Positions 1 through 6,738 of a DNA stretch of 34,303 nt are shown piece after piece. Position numbers and translations under genes: made by a program. The stretch spans positions 1 through 34,303 of the forward strand of contig NZ_CAJKVK010000012.1 of NCBI RefSeq assembly GCF_905203285.1, given 5' to 3'. The number at the start of each line of letters is the position of its first letter. Within the stretch, counting starts at the first letter, position 1. The DNA comes from an uncultured Succinatimonas sp. (GTDB lineage Bacteria; Pseudomonadota; Gammaproteobacteria; Enterobacterales; Succinivibrionaceae). Under the pieces are notes generated by a model that saw only the letters and a list, made by a program, of their open reading frames with translations, was not told where the DNA came from and made no database searches.

Positions 1-30
1 ATCTAGTGTCTAATATAATAGACACTAGAT
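1..30. repeat. Perfect inverted repeat at left edge
   Basis: Two perfect 11-base arms (1-11 and 20-30) flank an AT-rich 8-base loop. The window starts inside or at the edge of this element, so the stem may extend further left. No U-tract follows on the + strand. It could be the terminator of a gene outside the window that converges on the rpoA end, or a protein-binding palindrome; the sequence does not decide. Confidence 0.6.
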
Positions 31-79
31 CAGTAAAAACTCGCAACTTTTAGGTATCAAATTACCAATATATCCCCAG

Positions 80-105
80 AAAAAAACAGGCCGCAATTTG
101 CGACC
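80..105 (-). terminator. Rho-independent terminator of the alpha operon
   Basis: On the minus strand, 14 bases after the rpoA1 stop, a 6-bp GC-rich stem (100-105 with 89-94, one G-U pair) closes an AAATT loop. It is followed, after TG, by a run of seven T residues (complement of 80-86). This is a standard intrinsic terminator. It places rpoA1 as the last gene of the alpha operon. Confidence 0.88.
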
Positions 106-118
106 CGTCTCTAAATTA

Positions 119-1108
119 TTAATGATTTATTTCCAAATCTGCAGGCGGCCAATTCTCAAGGCGCATACCTAAAGATAAACCGCGTTCTGCCAAGACATCC
201 TTGATTTCGGTAAGGGATTTCTTACCAAGATTAGGAGTCTTAAGCAATTCAACTTCAGTACGCTGTACCAAATCGCCGATATATTTAATACCTTCGGCTT
301 TAAGGCAATTTGCTGAACGAACGGTAAGTTCCAAATCCTCAACCGGGCATAAAAGCTTCGGATCAATAAGAGGTTTAAAGGAAGCATCGTCAGCAGGGGC
401 GACAGAATTACGGATATCAACAAATGAATTGAGCTGATCTGCAAAAATGGTAGCAGCAGAACAAACTGCATCACTCGGATCGATTGTACCGTTGGTCTCA
501 ATATCCAAAATCAACTGCTCTTGTCCGTCATTAAGCGGAGCTGTGTGTACAGCCACATTAAGAACCGGGCAATATGAAGCATCAAGCAGTAAACGACCGA
601 TAAAACGATCTTCGGCACCTTCGATATGAGGGTGAGTAACTGCCGGGACATAACCGCGACCGCGAGTTACATGCAAACGCATGCGCAGATTGGTCTTTTC
701 ATCAGTGATATGGCACAAAACCAATTCAGGATTACGGATCTCAATTCCGCCCGGACACTGAATATCGGCTGCAGTAACAGGACCGATGCCGGATTTATTG
801 ATTTCAAGTACCGGATCGTGCTGCGGTATAGTCGAAGAGAAAACTGCAACTTCCTTTAAATTCAAAAGAATGAGCAGAATATCTTCCTGAACGCCTTCTA
901 AGGCGCTGTACTCATGAACTACACCGTCAATCTCGACTTCAGTAATTGCATATCCCGGAATTGAAGAAAGCATAATACGACGCAATGCAGTTCCTAAAAC
1001 CTGAGCATAATGCTGCTCAAAAGGTTCAAGAATAACTCGAGATACATTACGGGAGAGCGTTACGACTTCCTTGATATTGGGCCTTAGCAAATCAGTAGTT
1101 TGATCCAA
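119..1108 (-). CDS. rpoA1: RNA polymerase alpha subunit, paralogue 1 (beta-facing type)
   Basis: Extra alpha subunit placed after rplQ; 329 residues, as in E. coli. The N-terminal domain keeps the core assembly motif around residues 39-50 (G-T-A-L-R-R-I-M-L-S-S, with R43/R44 matching E. coli R44/R45), the H-E-Y-S...E-G-V-Q-E-D segment at 65-76 and N-K-S-G-I-G-P-V-T-A-A-D at 104-115. These correspond to the beta-contacting face of alpha. It has lost the R-G-F-G segment (now Q-H-Y-A, 32-35) and the whole A-R-V-E-Q-R-T-D-L-D segment (now around 189-198), which corresponds to the beta'-contacting face. The C-terminal domain (about 250-329) is almost unchanged, with R264 matching the DNA-contacting R265. 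The start is TTG at 1108, preceded by GAGGG; there is no alternative ATG nearby. Its paralogue at 1605-2594 shows the opposite pattern, so I infer a dedicated alpha-I subunit of a heterodimer. Confidence 0.93.
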   Translation of the reverse strand: MDQTTDLLRPNIKEVVTLSRNVSRVILEPFEQHYAQVLGTALRRIMLSSIPGYAITEVEIDGVVHEYSALEGVQEDILLILLNLKEVAVFSSTIPQHDPVLEINKSGIGPVTAADIQCPGGIEIRNPELVLCHITDEKTNLRMRLHVTRGRGYVPAVTHPHIEGAEDRFIGRLLLDASYCPVLNVAVHTAPLNDGQEQLILDIETNGTIDPSDAVCSAATIFADQLNSFVDIRNSVAPADDASFKPLIDPKLLCPVEDLELTVRSANCLKAEGIKYIGDLVQRTEVELLKTPNLGKKSLTEIKDVLAERGLSLGMRLENWPPADLEINH

Positions 1109-1152
1109 GGTTACACCCTCGTTTTAGACAGAATTCGGTATTGAAGATCTAA

Positions 1153-1170
1153 AGGGCGCGAAAGCGCCCT
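1153..1170 (-). other. GC-rich hairpin between rplQ and rpoA1
   Basis: A perfect 7-bp stem (1164-1170 with 1153-1159) and a 4-base loop begin 8 bases after the rplQ stop. Only three T residues follow on the minus strand, so it is a weak terminator at most. It could stabilise the upstream mRNA end, act as a processing site, or reduce expression of rpoA1 relative to rplQ. On the + strand the loop is GAAA. Confidence 0.6.
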
Positions 1171-1178
1171 ATAGAACT

Positions 1179-1577
1179 TTATTCGGCAGCAGCCTCGCCT
1201 TCAGCTACTTCAGCTTTAGCGGTACGCTCTACCAACATGATGTAAGCCATCGGAGCCTGATCGCCAGGACGGAAGCCGCACTTTAAGATGCGGGTATAGC
1301 CGCCCGGACGGTTAGCATTGAGCTTACCGATTTCATTAAAGAGCTTTGCAACTACATCATTGTCACGAACGCGAGAGAAGACCAAGCGGCGATTTGCCAC
1401 TGAATCAACCTTAGCGATGGTAATAAGACGCTCTACAAAGCGGCGCAACTCTTTTGCCTTGGGCAAAGTAGTTCTAATGCACTCGTGAGTAACAAGAGCA
1501 TTTGCAAGATTGCGATACAGCGCAGCACGGTGTGCAGAAGTACGACCTAAATGACGGCCGCTTAAACGATGACGCAT
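1179..1577 (-). CDS. rplQ: 50S ribosomal protein L17
   Basis: L17, 132 residues (E. coli 127). It starts M-R-H-R-L-S-G-R-H-L-G-R, the family signature, and has the G-G-Y-T-R-I-L-K segment near residues 91-98. The C-terminus carries a short Ala/Glu-rich tail absent from the E. coli protein. It lies 27 bases after rpoA2 and is the canonical last gene of the alpha operon, but here a second rpoA follows. ATG start. Confidence 0.97.
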   Translation of the reverse strand: MRHRLSGRHLGRTSAHRAALYRNLANALVTHECIRTTLPKAKELRRFVERLITIAKVDSVANRRLVFSRVRDNDVVAKLFNEIGKLNANRPGGYTRILKCGFRPGDQAPMAYIMLVERTAKAEVAEGEAAAE

Positions 1578-1604
1578 ATCTAATTCCTTTCTTAAACAGT
1601 TATC

Positions 1605-2594
1605 TTATCTCGATGAACGCAAATTAGGAGGCGGCCAATTGGTAAGTCTCATACCAAGTGACAAACCGCGCTGGGCTAAAACGTCTTTGATTTCAGTCAA
1701 AGATTTCTTACCCAAATTCGGGGTTTTTAACAACTCCACTTCAGTGCGTTGTACCAGATCACCGATGTAAATAATTGATTCGGCTTTAAGGCAATTTGCT
1801 GAACGAACGGTAAGTTCAAGATCATCAACCAATTGCATAAGAACAGGATCAGGCATAGGAGGAGCTGCAGGAGCCATTGAGTGCTCTGAAACTTCTTCTT
1901 GATCAACAAGTTCGCACAAGTGATCACGTAGCAAATCGGCGCCTTGCATTAAGACAGCCTCAGGAGCTACGGTTCCGTCGGTCTCGATATTGATAACCAA
2001 ACGATCCAAATCCGTTCTCTGTTCAACACGGGCAGACTCTACTTCATAAACAAATCTGCGAACCGGGCTGAATGAAGCATCAATCAAAATCTCATTTTCA
2101 GACTGAGCCGGAATATGAGCATCGGAAGATGCCGGCACATAACCGCGTCCGTAAGAAACGCGGATCTTCATCGACAACGCAGCCTTGGCACCCTTAAGGG
2201 TGCAGATGTGAGCGTCCGGATTAGGGAAGCTTATTCCGCTTGCCAAAACGATGTCGGAAGCCTTTACTTCACCTTCACCTGATTTGACAAGAGACAGCCA
2301 TACCGGAGAGTTCAGCGGTGCTTCTGAAGCTACGGCGATAGTTTTTAAGTTCATGATGAGCTCGAAAACAGACTCGACCATATCAGCTTTTACGCTGTTC
2401 TCATCCGAGACTCCGTCAATCTGGAATGCGTCAATAGCGCAACCAGGCAGAGTCTTAAGTAAAATGCCGCTCAATGATACGCCGATGGTGTTACCGAATC
2501 CGCGCTCCAAAGGCTCAAGCACTATATGTGCACAATTTGGAGCAACTTCGGTAAAGCTTACCGGCTTTGGTTTGAGCAGTTCACATACTGACAC
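1605..2594 (-). CDS. rpoA2: RNA polymerase alpha subunit, paralogue 2 (beta'-facing type)
   Basis: This alpha subunit occupies the canonical rpoA position between rpsD and rplQ; 329 residues. It keeps L-E-R-G-F-G-N-T-I-G (29-38) and S-A-R-V-E-Q-R-T-D-L-D (187-197). It has lost the almost invariant A-L-R-R motif, replaced by S-L-S-G at 40-43, so both arginines that E. coli uses for beta binding are missing. The H-E-Y-S/E-G-V-Q-E-D segment is also gone (64-76) and N-K-S-G-I-G-P-V-T-A-A-D is degraded. The C-terminal domain is nearly identical to that of rpoA1, with R264 intact, so UP-element and activator contacts should be preserved. The 233-249 linker is Pro/Ala/Met-rich. The start is GTG at 2594, after a GGGG-type ribosome binding site. 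A homodimer of this protein should not be able to recruit beta; pairing with rpoA1 would solve this (inference). Confidence 0.93.
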   Translation of the reverse strand: MSVCELLKPKPVSFTEVAPNCAHIVLEPLERGFGNTIGVSLSGILLKTLPGCAIDAFQIDGVSDENSVKADMVESVFELIMNLKTIAVASEAPLNSPVWLSLVKSGEGEVKASDIVLASGISFPNPDAHICTLKGAKAALSMKIRVSYGRGYVPASSDAHIPAQSENEILIDASFSPVRRFVYEVESARVEQRTDLDRLVINIETDGTVAPEAVLMQGADLLRDHLCELVDQEEVSEHSMAPAAPPMPDPVLMQLVDDLELTVRSANCLKAESIIYIGDLVQRTEVELLKTPNLGKKSLTEIKDVLAQRGLSLGMRLTNWPPPNLRSSR

Positions 2595-2640
2595 TATTGG
2601 TACCCCACTTTACTAAGAGGTGCTGGCACAGTTGCCGTTA

Positions 2641-3264
2641 TTACTTAGAGTACAACTCGACGATGAGCTGTTCCTTAATATCGGAAGGAAGCTCAGAACG
2701 TTCAGGCTTATTCTTATAGGTGCCTTTCATGGCGTTATGATCAACGTCAATCCAGGTAGGCTTAAGAGCGCGCTGACCGGATAAGTCGATTGCTGCCTTG
2801 ATGCGTAACTGCTTTTTAGCTTTTTCGCGAACTGCGATTACGTCAGAAGGCTGTACCTGATAAGACGGAATGTTTACGACATGATCGTTAACAGTGATAG
2901 CCTTGTGGCTTACCAACTGGCGTGCTTCCATGCGAGTGGAGCCAAAGCCCATACGGTAAACAACATTGTCTAAACGGCTTTCCAAAAGCTGCAGAAGGTT
3001 CTCACCGGTATTACCGGACATCTTAGCAGCTTTCTTGTAATAGTTACGGAACTGACGCTCTAAAACACCGTAAATACGGCGAACTTTCTGCTTCTCGCGT
3101 AACTGCATGCCGTAGTCGGAAAGACGCGGTTTGTTAGCGCCGTGCTGACCCGGTGCGGTATCAAGTTTGCACTTGGTCTCAATGGCACGAACGCCTGACT
3201 TTAAGAATAAGTCAACGCCTTCACGACGGCTTAATTTCAGGGCAGGGCCGGTATATTTTGCCAT
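2641..3264 (-). CDS. rpsD: 30S ribosomal protein S4
   Basis: S4, 207 residues (E. coli 206), aligned over its full length. The N-terminal part has L-S-R-R-E-G and A-P-G-Q-H-G. The S4 RNA-binding domain (about 97-160) contains R-L-D-N-V-V-Y-R-M-G-F and the family C-terminus L-I-V-E-L-Y-S-K. S4 nucleates 16S rRNA 5'-domain assembly and in E. coli represses the alpha operon by binding its leader. A matching leader is present at 4114-4180, so the same autoregulation is likely. ATG start. Confidence 0.98.
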   Translation of the reverse strand: MAKYTGPALKLSRREGVDLFLKSGVRAIETKCKLDTAPGQHGANKPRLSDYGMQLREKQKVRRIYGVLERQFRNYYKKAAKMSGNTGENLLQLLESRLDNVVYRMGFGSTRMEARQLVSHKAITVNDHVVNIPSYQVQPSDVIAVREKAKKQLRIKAAIDLSGQRALKPTWIDVDHNAMKGTYKNKPERSELPSDIKEQLIVELYSK

Positions 3265-3295
3265 TTATCTTTCTCCAGAAATCTTAGCTGTCTCA

Positions 3296-3745
3296 CTAGA
3301 CGCGACGCTTTTTAGGCGGGCGGCAACCATTGTGAGGGATCGGGGTAACATCGGTAATGTTGGTGATCTTGTAACCGATAGCGTTCAAGGCACGAATTGA
3401 AGACTCACGGCCGGGACCAGGGCCCTTAACCAATACTTCAAGATTCTTAACGCCGTATTCCTTGGCAGCCTCACCGGCACGCTCTGCAGCAACCTGAGCA
3501 GCGTACGGAGTGGACTTACGGGAACCACGGAAACCTGAACCGCCTGCGGTAGCCCATGAAAGAGCATTACCCTGACGATCGGAAATGGTTACGATAGTGT
3601 TATTGAAAGATGCATGGATGTGAGCTACACCGTCTGCAATCTGTTTCTTTGCGCGTTTACCACCGCGACGAGGGGCGGCAGGTGCGGCTTTAGTAGCTGC
3701 AGGAGCAGCCTGTGCGTTTTCTTTTGCAGTAATTTCTTCAGCCAT
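3296..3745 (-). CDS. rpsK: 30S ribosomal protein S11 with N-terminal extension
   Basis: S11 of the 30S platform; 149 residues against 129 in E. coli. From about residue 36 it matches the family closely (D-G-V-A-H-I-H-A-S-F-N-N-T, G-G-S-G-F-R-G-S-R-K-S-T, and the C-terminus C-R-P-P-K-K-R-R-V). The extra length is an N-terminal Ala/Pro/Lys-rich tail of about 20 residues. The start is ATG at 3745 with an upstream AAGGAGG-type site; no better internal start is visible, so I keep the extension as real. Confidence 0.97.
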   Translation of the reverse strand: MAEEITAKENAQAAPAATKAAPAAPRRGGKRAKKQIADGVAHIHASFNNTIVTISDRQGNALSWATAGGSGFRGSRKSTPYAAQVAAERAGEAAKEYGVKNLEVLVKGPGPGRESSIRALNAIGYKITNITDVTPIPHNGCRPPKKRRV

Positions 3746-3756
3746 CTCGTGCCTCC

Positions 3757-4113
3757 TTATTTCTTAATGCTCTTACGCGGTCCCTTACGGGTACGTGCAT
3801 TAGTCTTGGTACGCTGGCCGCGAACCGGAAGGCCGCGACGGTGGCGAATGCCACGATAGGAACCAAGGTCAACAAGGCGCTTGATGTTCATTGAAATCTC
3901 GCGGCGTAAGTCACCTTCTACAGTGTACTTAGCGACTTCTTCACGGATTTTATCCACGGAAGCTTCGTCAAGATCTTTGAACTTAGCGGATTCTGCAACG
4001 CCGGCGGCAGCTAAAATATTGCGCGCACGGGTCGGGCCTATGCCGTAAACTGACTGCAAAGCAATCACGGCGATCTTATGATCAGGCACATTAATGCCAG
4101 CAATACGGGCCAC
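3757..4113 (-). CDS. rpsM: 30S ribosomal protein S13
   Basis: S13, 118 residues, the usual length. It starts (M/V)-A-R-I-A-G-I-N-V-P-D-H-K and ends with the conserved R-T-K-T-N-A-R-T-R-K-G-P-R-K tail that reaches the P site. I choose the GTG at 4113 because AGGAG lies 7 bases upstream and the protein then matches the family N-terminus. A longer reading to 4143 adds ten residues with no family support. E. coli rpsM also starts with GTG, inside the S4-regulated leader structure. Confidence 0.97.
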   Translation of the reverse strand: MARIAGINVPDHKIAVIALQSVYGIGPTRARNILAAAGVAESAKFKDLDEASVDKIREEVAKYTVEGDLRREISMNIKRLVDLGSYRGIRHRRGLPVRGQRTKTNARTRKGPRKSIKK

Positions 4114-4180
4114 TATTGATCTCCTAAAAGGTCGGTTAAACATATGGCTGTCGCAAAGCCCGTCAGGATACGCGACAACC
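4114..4180 (-). ncRNA. Alpha-operon leader, S4-binding type (translational control of rpsM)
   Basis: The mRNA just before rpsM resembles the E. coli alpha-operon leader: a TATCCTGA...CGGGCTTT block, then CATATGTTTAA, then TAGGAG and GTG. A 6-bp stem (4172-4177 with 4149-4154) encloses the CCTGACGGGC segment. In E. coli this region forms a pseudoknot that S4 traps to stop translation of rpsM and the following genes. Assignment rests on remembered similarity and on position, not on a covariance search. Confidence 0.65.
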
Positions 4181-4270
4181 TTCTAGTGCACTTTGGCATT
4201 GACAATCTCTTAACGTCGAAAGACCTAATATATCCGACGCAAAGAGTTTCCGTAAAATCTACGATATTAC

Positions 4271-4294
4271 GGACAAACCGGGCTATGTCCGCCC
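4271..4294 (-). other. Possible H-type pseudoknot in the alpha leader
   Basis: In mRNA order: GGGC (4294-4291), GGACA (4290-4286), TA, GCCC (4283-4280), GGTT, TGTCC (4275-4271). The first and third blocks pair, and the second and fifth pair across them, giving interlocked stems of 4 and 5 bp. An alternative stem (TCCGTAA with TTACGGA, about 4248-4274) competes with the second helix. It is in the first half of the leader, well upstream of the S4-type element. Confidence 0.4.
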
Positions 4295-4324
4295 TTAAAA
4301 ACCTTTTGTATATAAACTAAAACA

Positions 4325-4350
4325 CATAGCGCCTGAATACAGACGCTATG
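4325..4350 (-). other. Leader hairpin just downstream of the alpha promoter
   Basis: An 11-bp stem with one G-U pair (4340-4350 with 4325-4335) and a 4-base loop begins about 5 bases after the predicted transcription start. It is followed by TGTTTTAGTTT, a broken U-tract. It may be an attenuator or a 5'-end stabilising hairpin. No role is demonstrated by sequence alone. Confidence 0.55.
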
Positions 4351-4360
4351 CAAATAGGAA

Positions 4361-4389
4361 ATTATACAGATTTTAAATTGTTTGTGCAA
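4361..4389 (-). promoter_or_regulatory. Alpha-operon promoter
   Basis: On the minus strand a consensus -10 TATAAT (4361-4366) is separated by 17 bases from TTGCAC (4384-4389). The predicted start near 4355 gives a leader of about 240 bases before rpsM. The E. coli alpha operon is also transcribed from a promoter between rpmJ and rpsM. Confidence 0.75.
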
Positions 4390-4398
4390 ACAATTTAA
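4373..4398. repeat. 24-base palindrome overlapping the alpha promoter -35
   Basis: Perfect 12-base arms (4373-4384 and 4387-4398) with a 2-base centre. The -35 hexamer (4384-4389) lies exactly on the centre. It begins 10 bases after the rpmJ stop. With no U-tract on either side it is not a classical terminator; an operator is possible, as is a 3'-end-stabilising hairpin for the spc transcript. Confidence 0.7.
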
Positions 4399-4407
4399 CT
4401 AAGCATT

Positions 4408-4521
4408 TTAGCCCTGACGCTGCTTATGCTTAGGATTTACGCAGATGATGCGTACTACGCCGTGGCGACGAACCACTTTGCAGTTACGGCAAATCTTCTT
4501 AACTGAAGCACCTACTTTCAT
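4408..4521 (-). CDS. rpmJ: 50S ribosomal protein L36
   Basis: Small gene of 37 codons, the common bacterial length. It begins M-K-V-G-A-S-V-K-K-I-C-R-N-C-K and ends N-P-K-H-K-Q-R-Q-G. C11, C14, C27 and H32 form the zinc-binding set, so this is the zinc-dependent L36 form. An AAGGAG site precedes the ATG at 4521. It lies 21 bases after secY, the position it has in other gammaproteobacteria, and ends the spc operon. Confidence 0.97.
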   Translation of the reverse strand: MKVGASVKKICRNCKVVRRHGVVRIICVNPKHKQRQG

Positions 4522-4542
4522 TTCTTTCTCCTTAAAGAACGC

Positions 4543-5889
4543 TTAGCGTCCGTAATTCCTGAGATTAGCCTTGCGCATTAAATCACCGTATTGCTGATTC
4601 ATCATATGGCTCTGAAGCTGTGATACGAAATCCATGATGACAACTACGATAATCAATAATGAGGTACCGCCGAAATAGAACTGAACATTGAACCAGTTCA
4701 TAAGCAACTGCGGAACCAAGCAGACTAAAACCATATAAATGGAGCCGCTCAGAGTCAAACGAGTCATAACTTTATCTATAAAGCGTGCAGTCTGCTCTCC
4801 GGGACGGATTCCAGGAATAAAAGCACCACTCTTCTTCAAATTCTCTGCAACTTCACGCGGGCTGAATACCAATGCCGTGTAGAAGAAGGTAAAGAACACG
4901 ATTGCAGCGGCGTACAGCAACTCATAAAGAGGCTGACCGGGCTGCAGGAACAGTGAAACTTCCTGCAAAACATTTGCAACCGCATTGTCGCCCTGACCGA
5001 ACCATGATACCACGGTACCCGGGAACAAAATGATTGACGATGCGAAGATCGCCGGAATCACGCCGGACATATTGATCTTAAGCGGCAAAGTAGAGCGGGG
5101 TTGAGAATAAATACGATTGCCCATCTGACGTTTTGCGTAATCGATTACGATACGACGCTGTCCACGCTCGATGAACACGACGAAGAAGGTCACTACGACC
5201 ACAACAACACCGATTAAAAGCAGTGCGATAGTGGAAAGATCGCCTTGACGAGCCTGTTCGAAAGTAGCTGCCAATGCACGAGGCAAGCCAGCAACAATAC
5301 CGGCGAAAATGATAAGAGAAATACCGTTTCCGATACCTCTTTCAGTAATCTGTTCGCCAAGCCACATCAAGAACATAGTACCGGTAACAAGACTTACGGT
5401 AGTTACAAAGTAAAAACCGAAGCCAGGGTTATCCACCAATCCGGGCATCATATTCGGAATACCGGTGGCTATACCTACAGCCTGTAATGCTGCCAGGAAC
5501 AAGGTCGATACACGTGTGTACTGAGTGATCTTTCTTCTCCCAGACTCGCCTTCCTTGCGGAGCTCGGCAAGAGTGGGATTAATGACGGCCAATAACTGGA
5601 TGATAATGGACGCAGAGATATAAGGCATAATTCCCAATGCCAAAACGGAAGCGCGCTCTAAAGCGCCGCCGCTGAACATATTGAACATGCCGATGATGGT
5701 GCCGCTCTGTTCTTCAAAAAGGCGAGCCAAAACTTCAGCATTGACGCCCGGAACCGGAACATAAGAACCGATGCGGAACATCACAAGGCCAATCAGAACA
5801 AACAGCAAACGTGAACGGAGTTCACTGTTTACCGGACCGGTCTGTGCTGCAACTTTACGGCCTTTATCTAAGAGCGATTTTCTAGCCAT
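4543..5889 (-). CDS. secY: Protein translocase channel subunit SecY
   Basis: Inner-membrane pore of the Sec translocon, 448 residues (E. coli 443), with ten predicted membrane spans. Family motifs include R-I-G-S-Y-V-P-V-P-G (39-48), the N-M-F-S-G-G-A-L segment forming the plug region, and the G-I-R-P-G-E-Q-T cytoplasmic loop that contacts ribosome and SecA. It sits between rplO and rpmJ as in E. coli. A terminator-like hairpin stands immediately upstream (5906-5924). ATG start with CGGAG upstream. Confidence 0.98.
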   Translation of the reverse strand: MARKSLLDKGRKVAAQTGPVNSELRSRLLFVLIGLVMFRIGSYVPVPGVNAEVLARLFEEQSGTIIGMFNMFSGGALERASVLALGIMPYISASIIIQLLAVINPTLAELRKEGESGRRKITQYTRVSTLFLAALQAVGIATGIPNMMPGLVDNPGFGFYFVTTVSLVTGTMFLMWLGEQITERGIGNGISLIIFAGIVAGLPRALAATFEQARQGDLSTIALLLIGVVVVVVTFFVVFIERGQRRIVIDYAKRQMGNRIYSQPRSTLPLKINMSGVIPAIFASSIILFPGTVVSWFGQGDNAVANVLQEVSLFLQPGQPLYELLYAAAIVFFTFFYTALVFSPREVAENLKKSGAFIPGIRPGEQTARFIDKVMTRLTLSGSIYMVLVCLVPQLLMNWFNVQFYFGGTSLLIIVVVIMDFVSQLQSHMMNQQYGDLMRKANLRNYGR

Positions 5890-5901
5890 TCAAAATCTCC
5901 G

Positions 5902-5924
5902 AAAAAGCGCGCGTTAAGCGCGCT
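5902..5924 (-). terminator. Terminator-like hairpin between rplO and secY
   Basis: On the minus strand a perfect 7-bp all-GC-rich stem (5918-5924 with 5906-5912), 5-base loop, then five T residues (5906-5902). It begins 8 bases after the rplO stop and ends 12 bases before secY. It fits an attenuator lowering secY and rpmJ transcription below that of the ribosomal proteins. Confidence 0.75.
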
Positions 5925-5931
5925 CCGTACA

Positions 5932-6546
5932 TTACTTCTTCTTGGCAGGTGCGGCCTTGTCAGCTTTTGCTGACTTATCTTTCTTTGCCGGTTTTTGAAT
6001 ACCGGTGGCAGCTAACTTAGCCTGAAGATCGTTCAACTTAAGAGCACGATTCTTCATTGAACGCTCACGACGAGCTGCTGCTGCAGTAATATAATCTGCA
6101 ACTTCAACAGTACCGCCGGCGGCTTCAATAGCAGCCTTTGCACCCTTAGTAACACCTAATCCCTTAATGTCAACTTTCTTAGTGAAGTTAGGAACACGGG
6201 ACAGAACAATCTTAACGTATTTGGCTTTGTTAGGAACCAAACGTGCAGCCTTAAGAGTTGCCAAATCGATGGTTTCGCTGTCAATACCGTTTAAAGAATT
6301 TAACGGAACTTCAGCAGCAAGATCAGCCTTTGCTGACCAGAAACCGAATTTAGGCAAACGAATCTTCATCGGCATCTGACCGCCTTCAAAACCAGGGCGG
6401 ACATTAGGGCTCTTACGAGCACCTGAACCTTTGATACCGCGACCGCAGGTCTTGCCGAGACCGGAACCGATACCGCGACCGACACGAACGTGCGGACGAC
6501 GTGAACCTTCGGCCGGTTTAAGAGTATTTAAACGCATGCTTTCCAT
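5932..6546 (-). CDS. rplO: 50S ribosomal protein L15 with long C-terminal extension
   Basis: L15; 204 residues against 144 in E. coli. The core has R-L-N-T-L, the basic Gly-rich N-terminal arm (R-G-I-G-S-G-L-G-K-T), G-F-E-G-G-Q-M-P and ends at T-K-G-A-K-A-A-I-E-A-A-G-G. Beyond that lies an unusual extension of about 57 residues, first helical-looking (A-A-A-A-R-R-E-R-S), then Lys/Ala-rich. I keep the ATG at 6546 because GGAG lies 6 bases before it; an internal ATG at 6537 starts the family-like M-R-L-N-T-L but is too far from that site. The ribosome binding site overlaps the end of rpmD. Confidence 0.96.
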   Translation of the reverse strand: MESMRLNTLKPAEGSRRPHVRVGRGIGSGLGKTCGRGIKGSGARKSPNVRPGFEGGQMPMKIRLPKFGFWSAKADLAAEVPLNSLNGIDSETIDLATLKAARLVPNKAKYVKIVLSRVPNFTKKVDIKGLGVTKGAKAAIEAAGGTVEVADYITAAAARRERSMKNRALKLNDLQAKLAATGIQKPAKKDKSAKADKAAPAKKK

Positions 6547-6549
6547 GAA

Positions 6550-6735
6550 TTACTCCTCGACCTTAACCATATAGCTAACTTTATTAATCATGCCGCGAAC
6601 GGACGGAGTGTCCTCGAGTTCAACGGTATGACGAATACGACGAAGACCTAAACCGCGCATAGTTGCGATGTGATCAGGCTTACGGCCGATCGTGCTCTTG
6701 GTCTGAGTGACCTTAATGGTTTTCTTCTCGGCCAT
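6550..6735 (-). CDS. rpmD: 50S ribosomal protein L30
   Basis: L30, 61 residues (E. coli 59). It has K-V-T-Q-T-K-S-T-I-G-R and G-L-G-L-R-R-I-R-H-T-V, and ends G-M-I-N-K-V-S-Y-M-V-K-V-E-E. The last codons GAG-GAG double as the ribosome binding site for rplO, suggesting translational coupling. It lies 3 bases after rpsE. Confidence 0.97.
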   Translation of the reverse strand: MAEKKTIKVTQTKSTIGRKPDHIATMRGLGLRRIRHTVELEDTPSVRGMINKVSYMVKVEE

Positions 6736-6738
6736 TTT

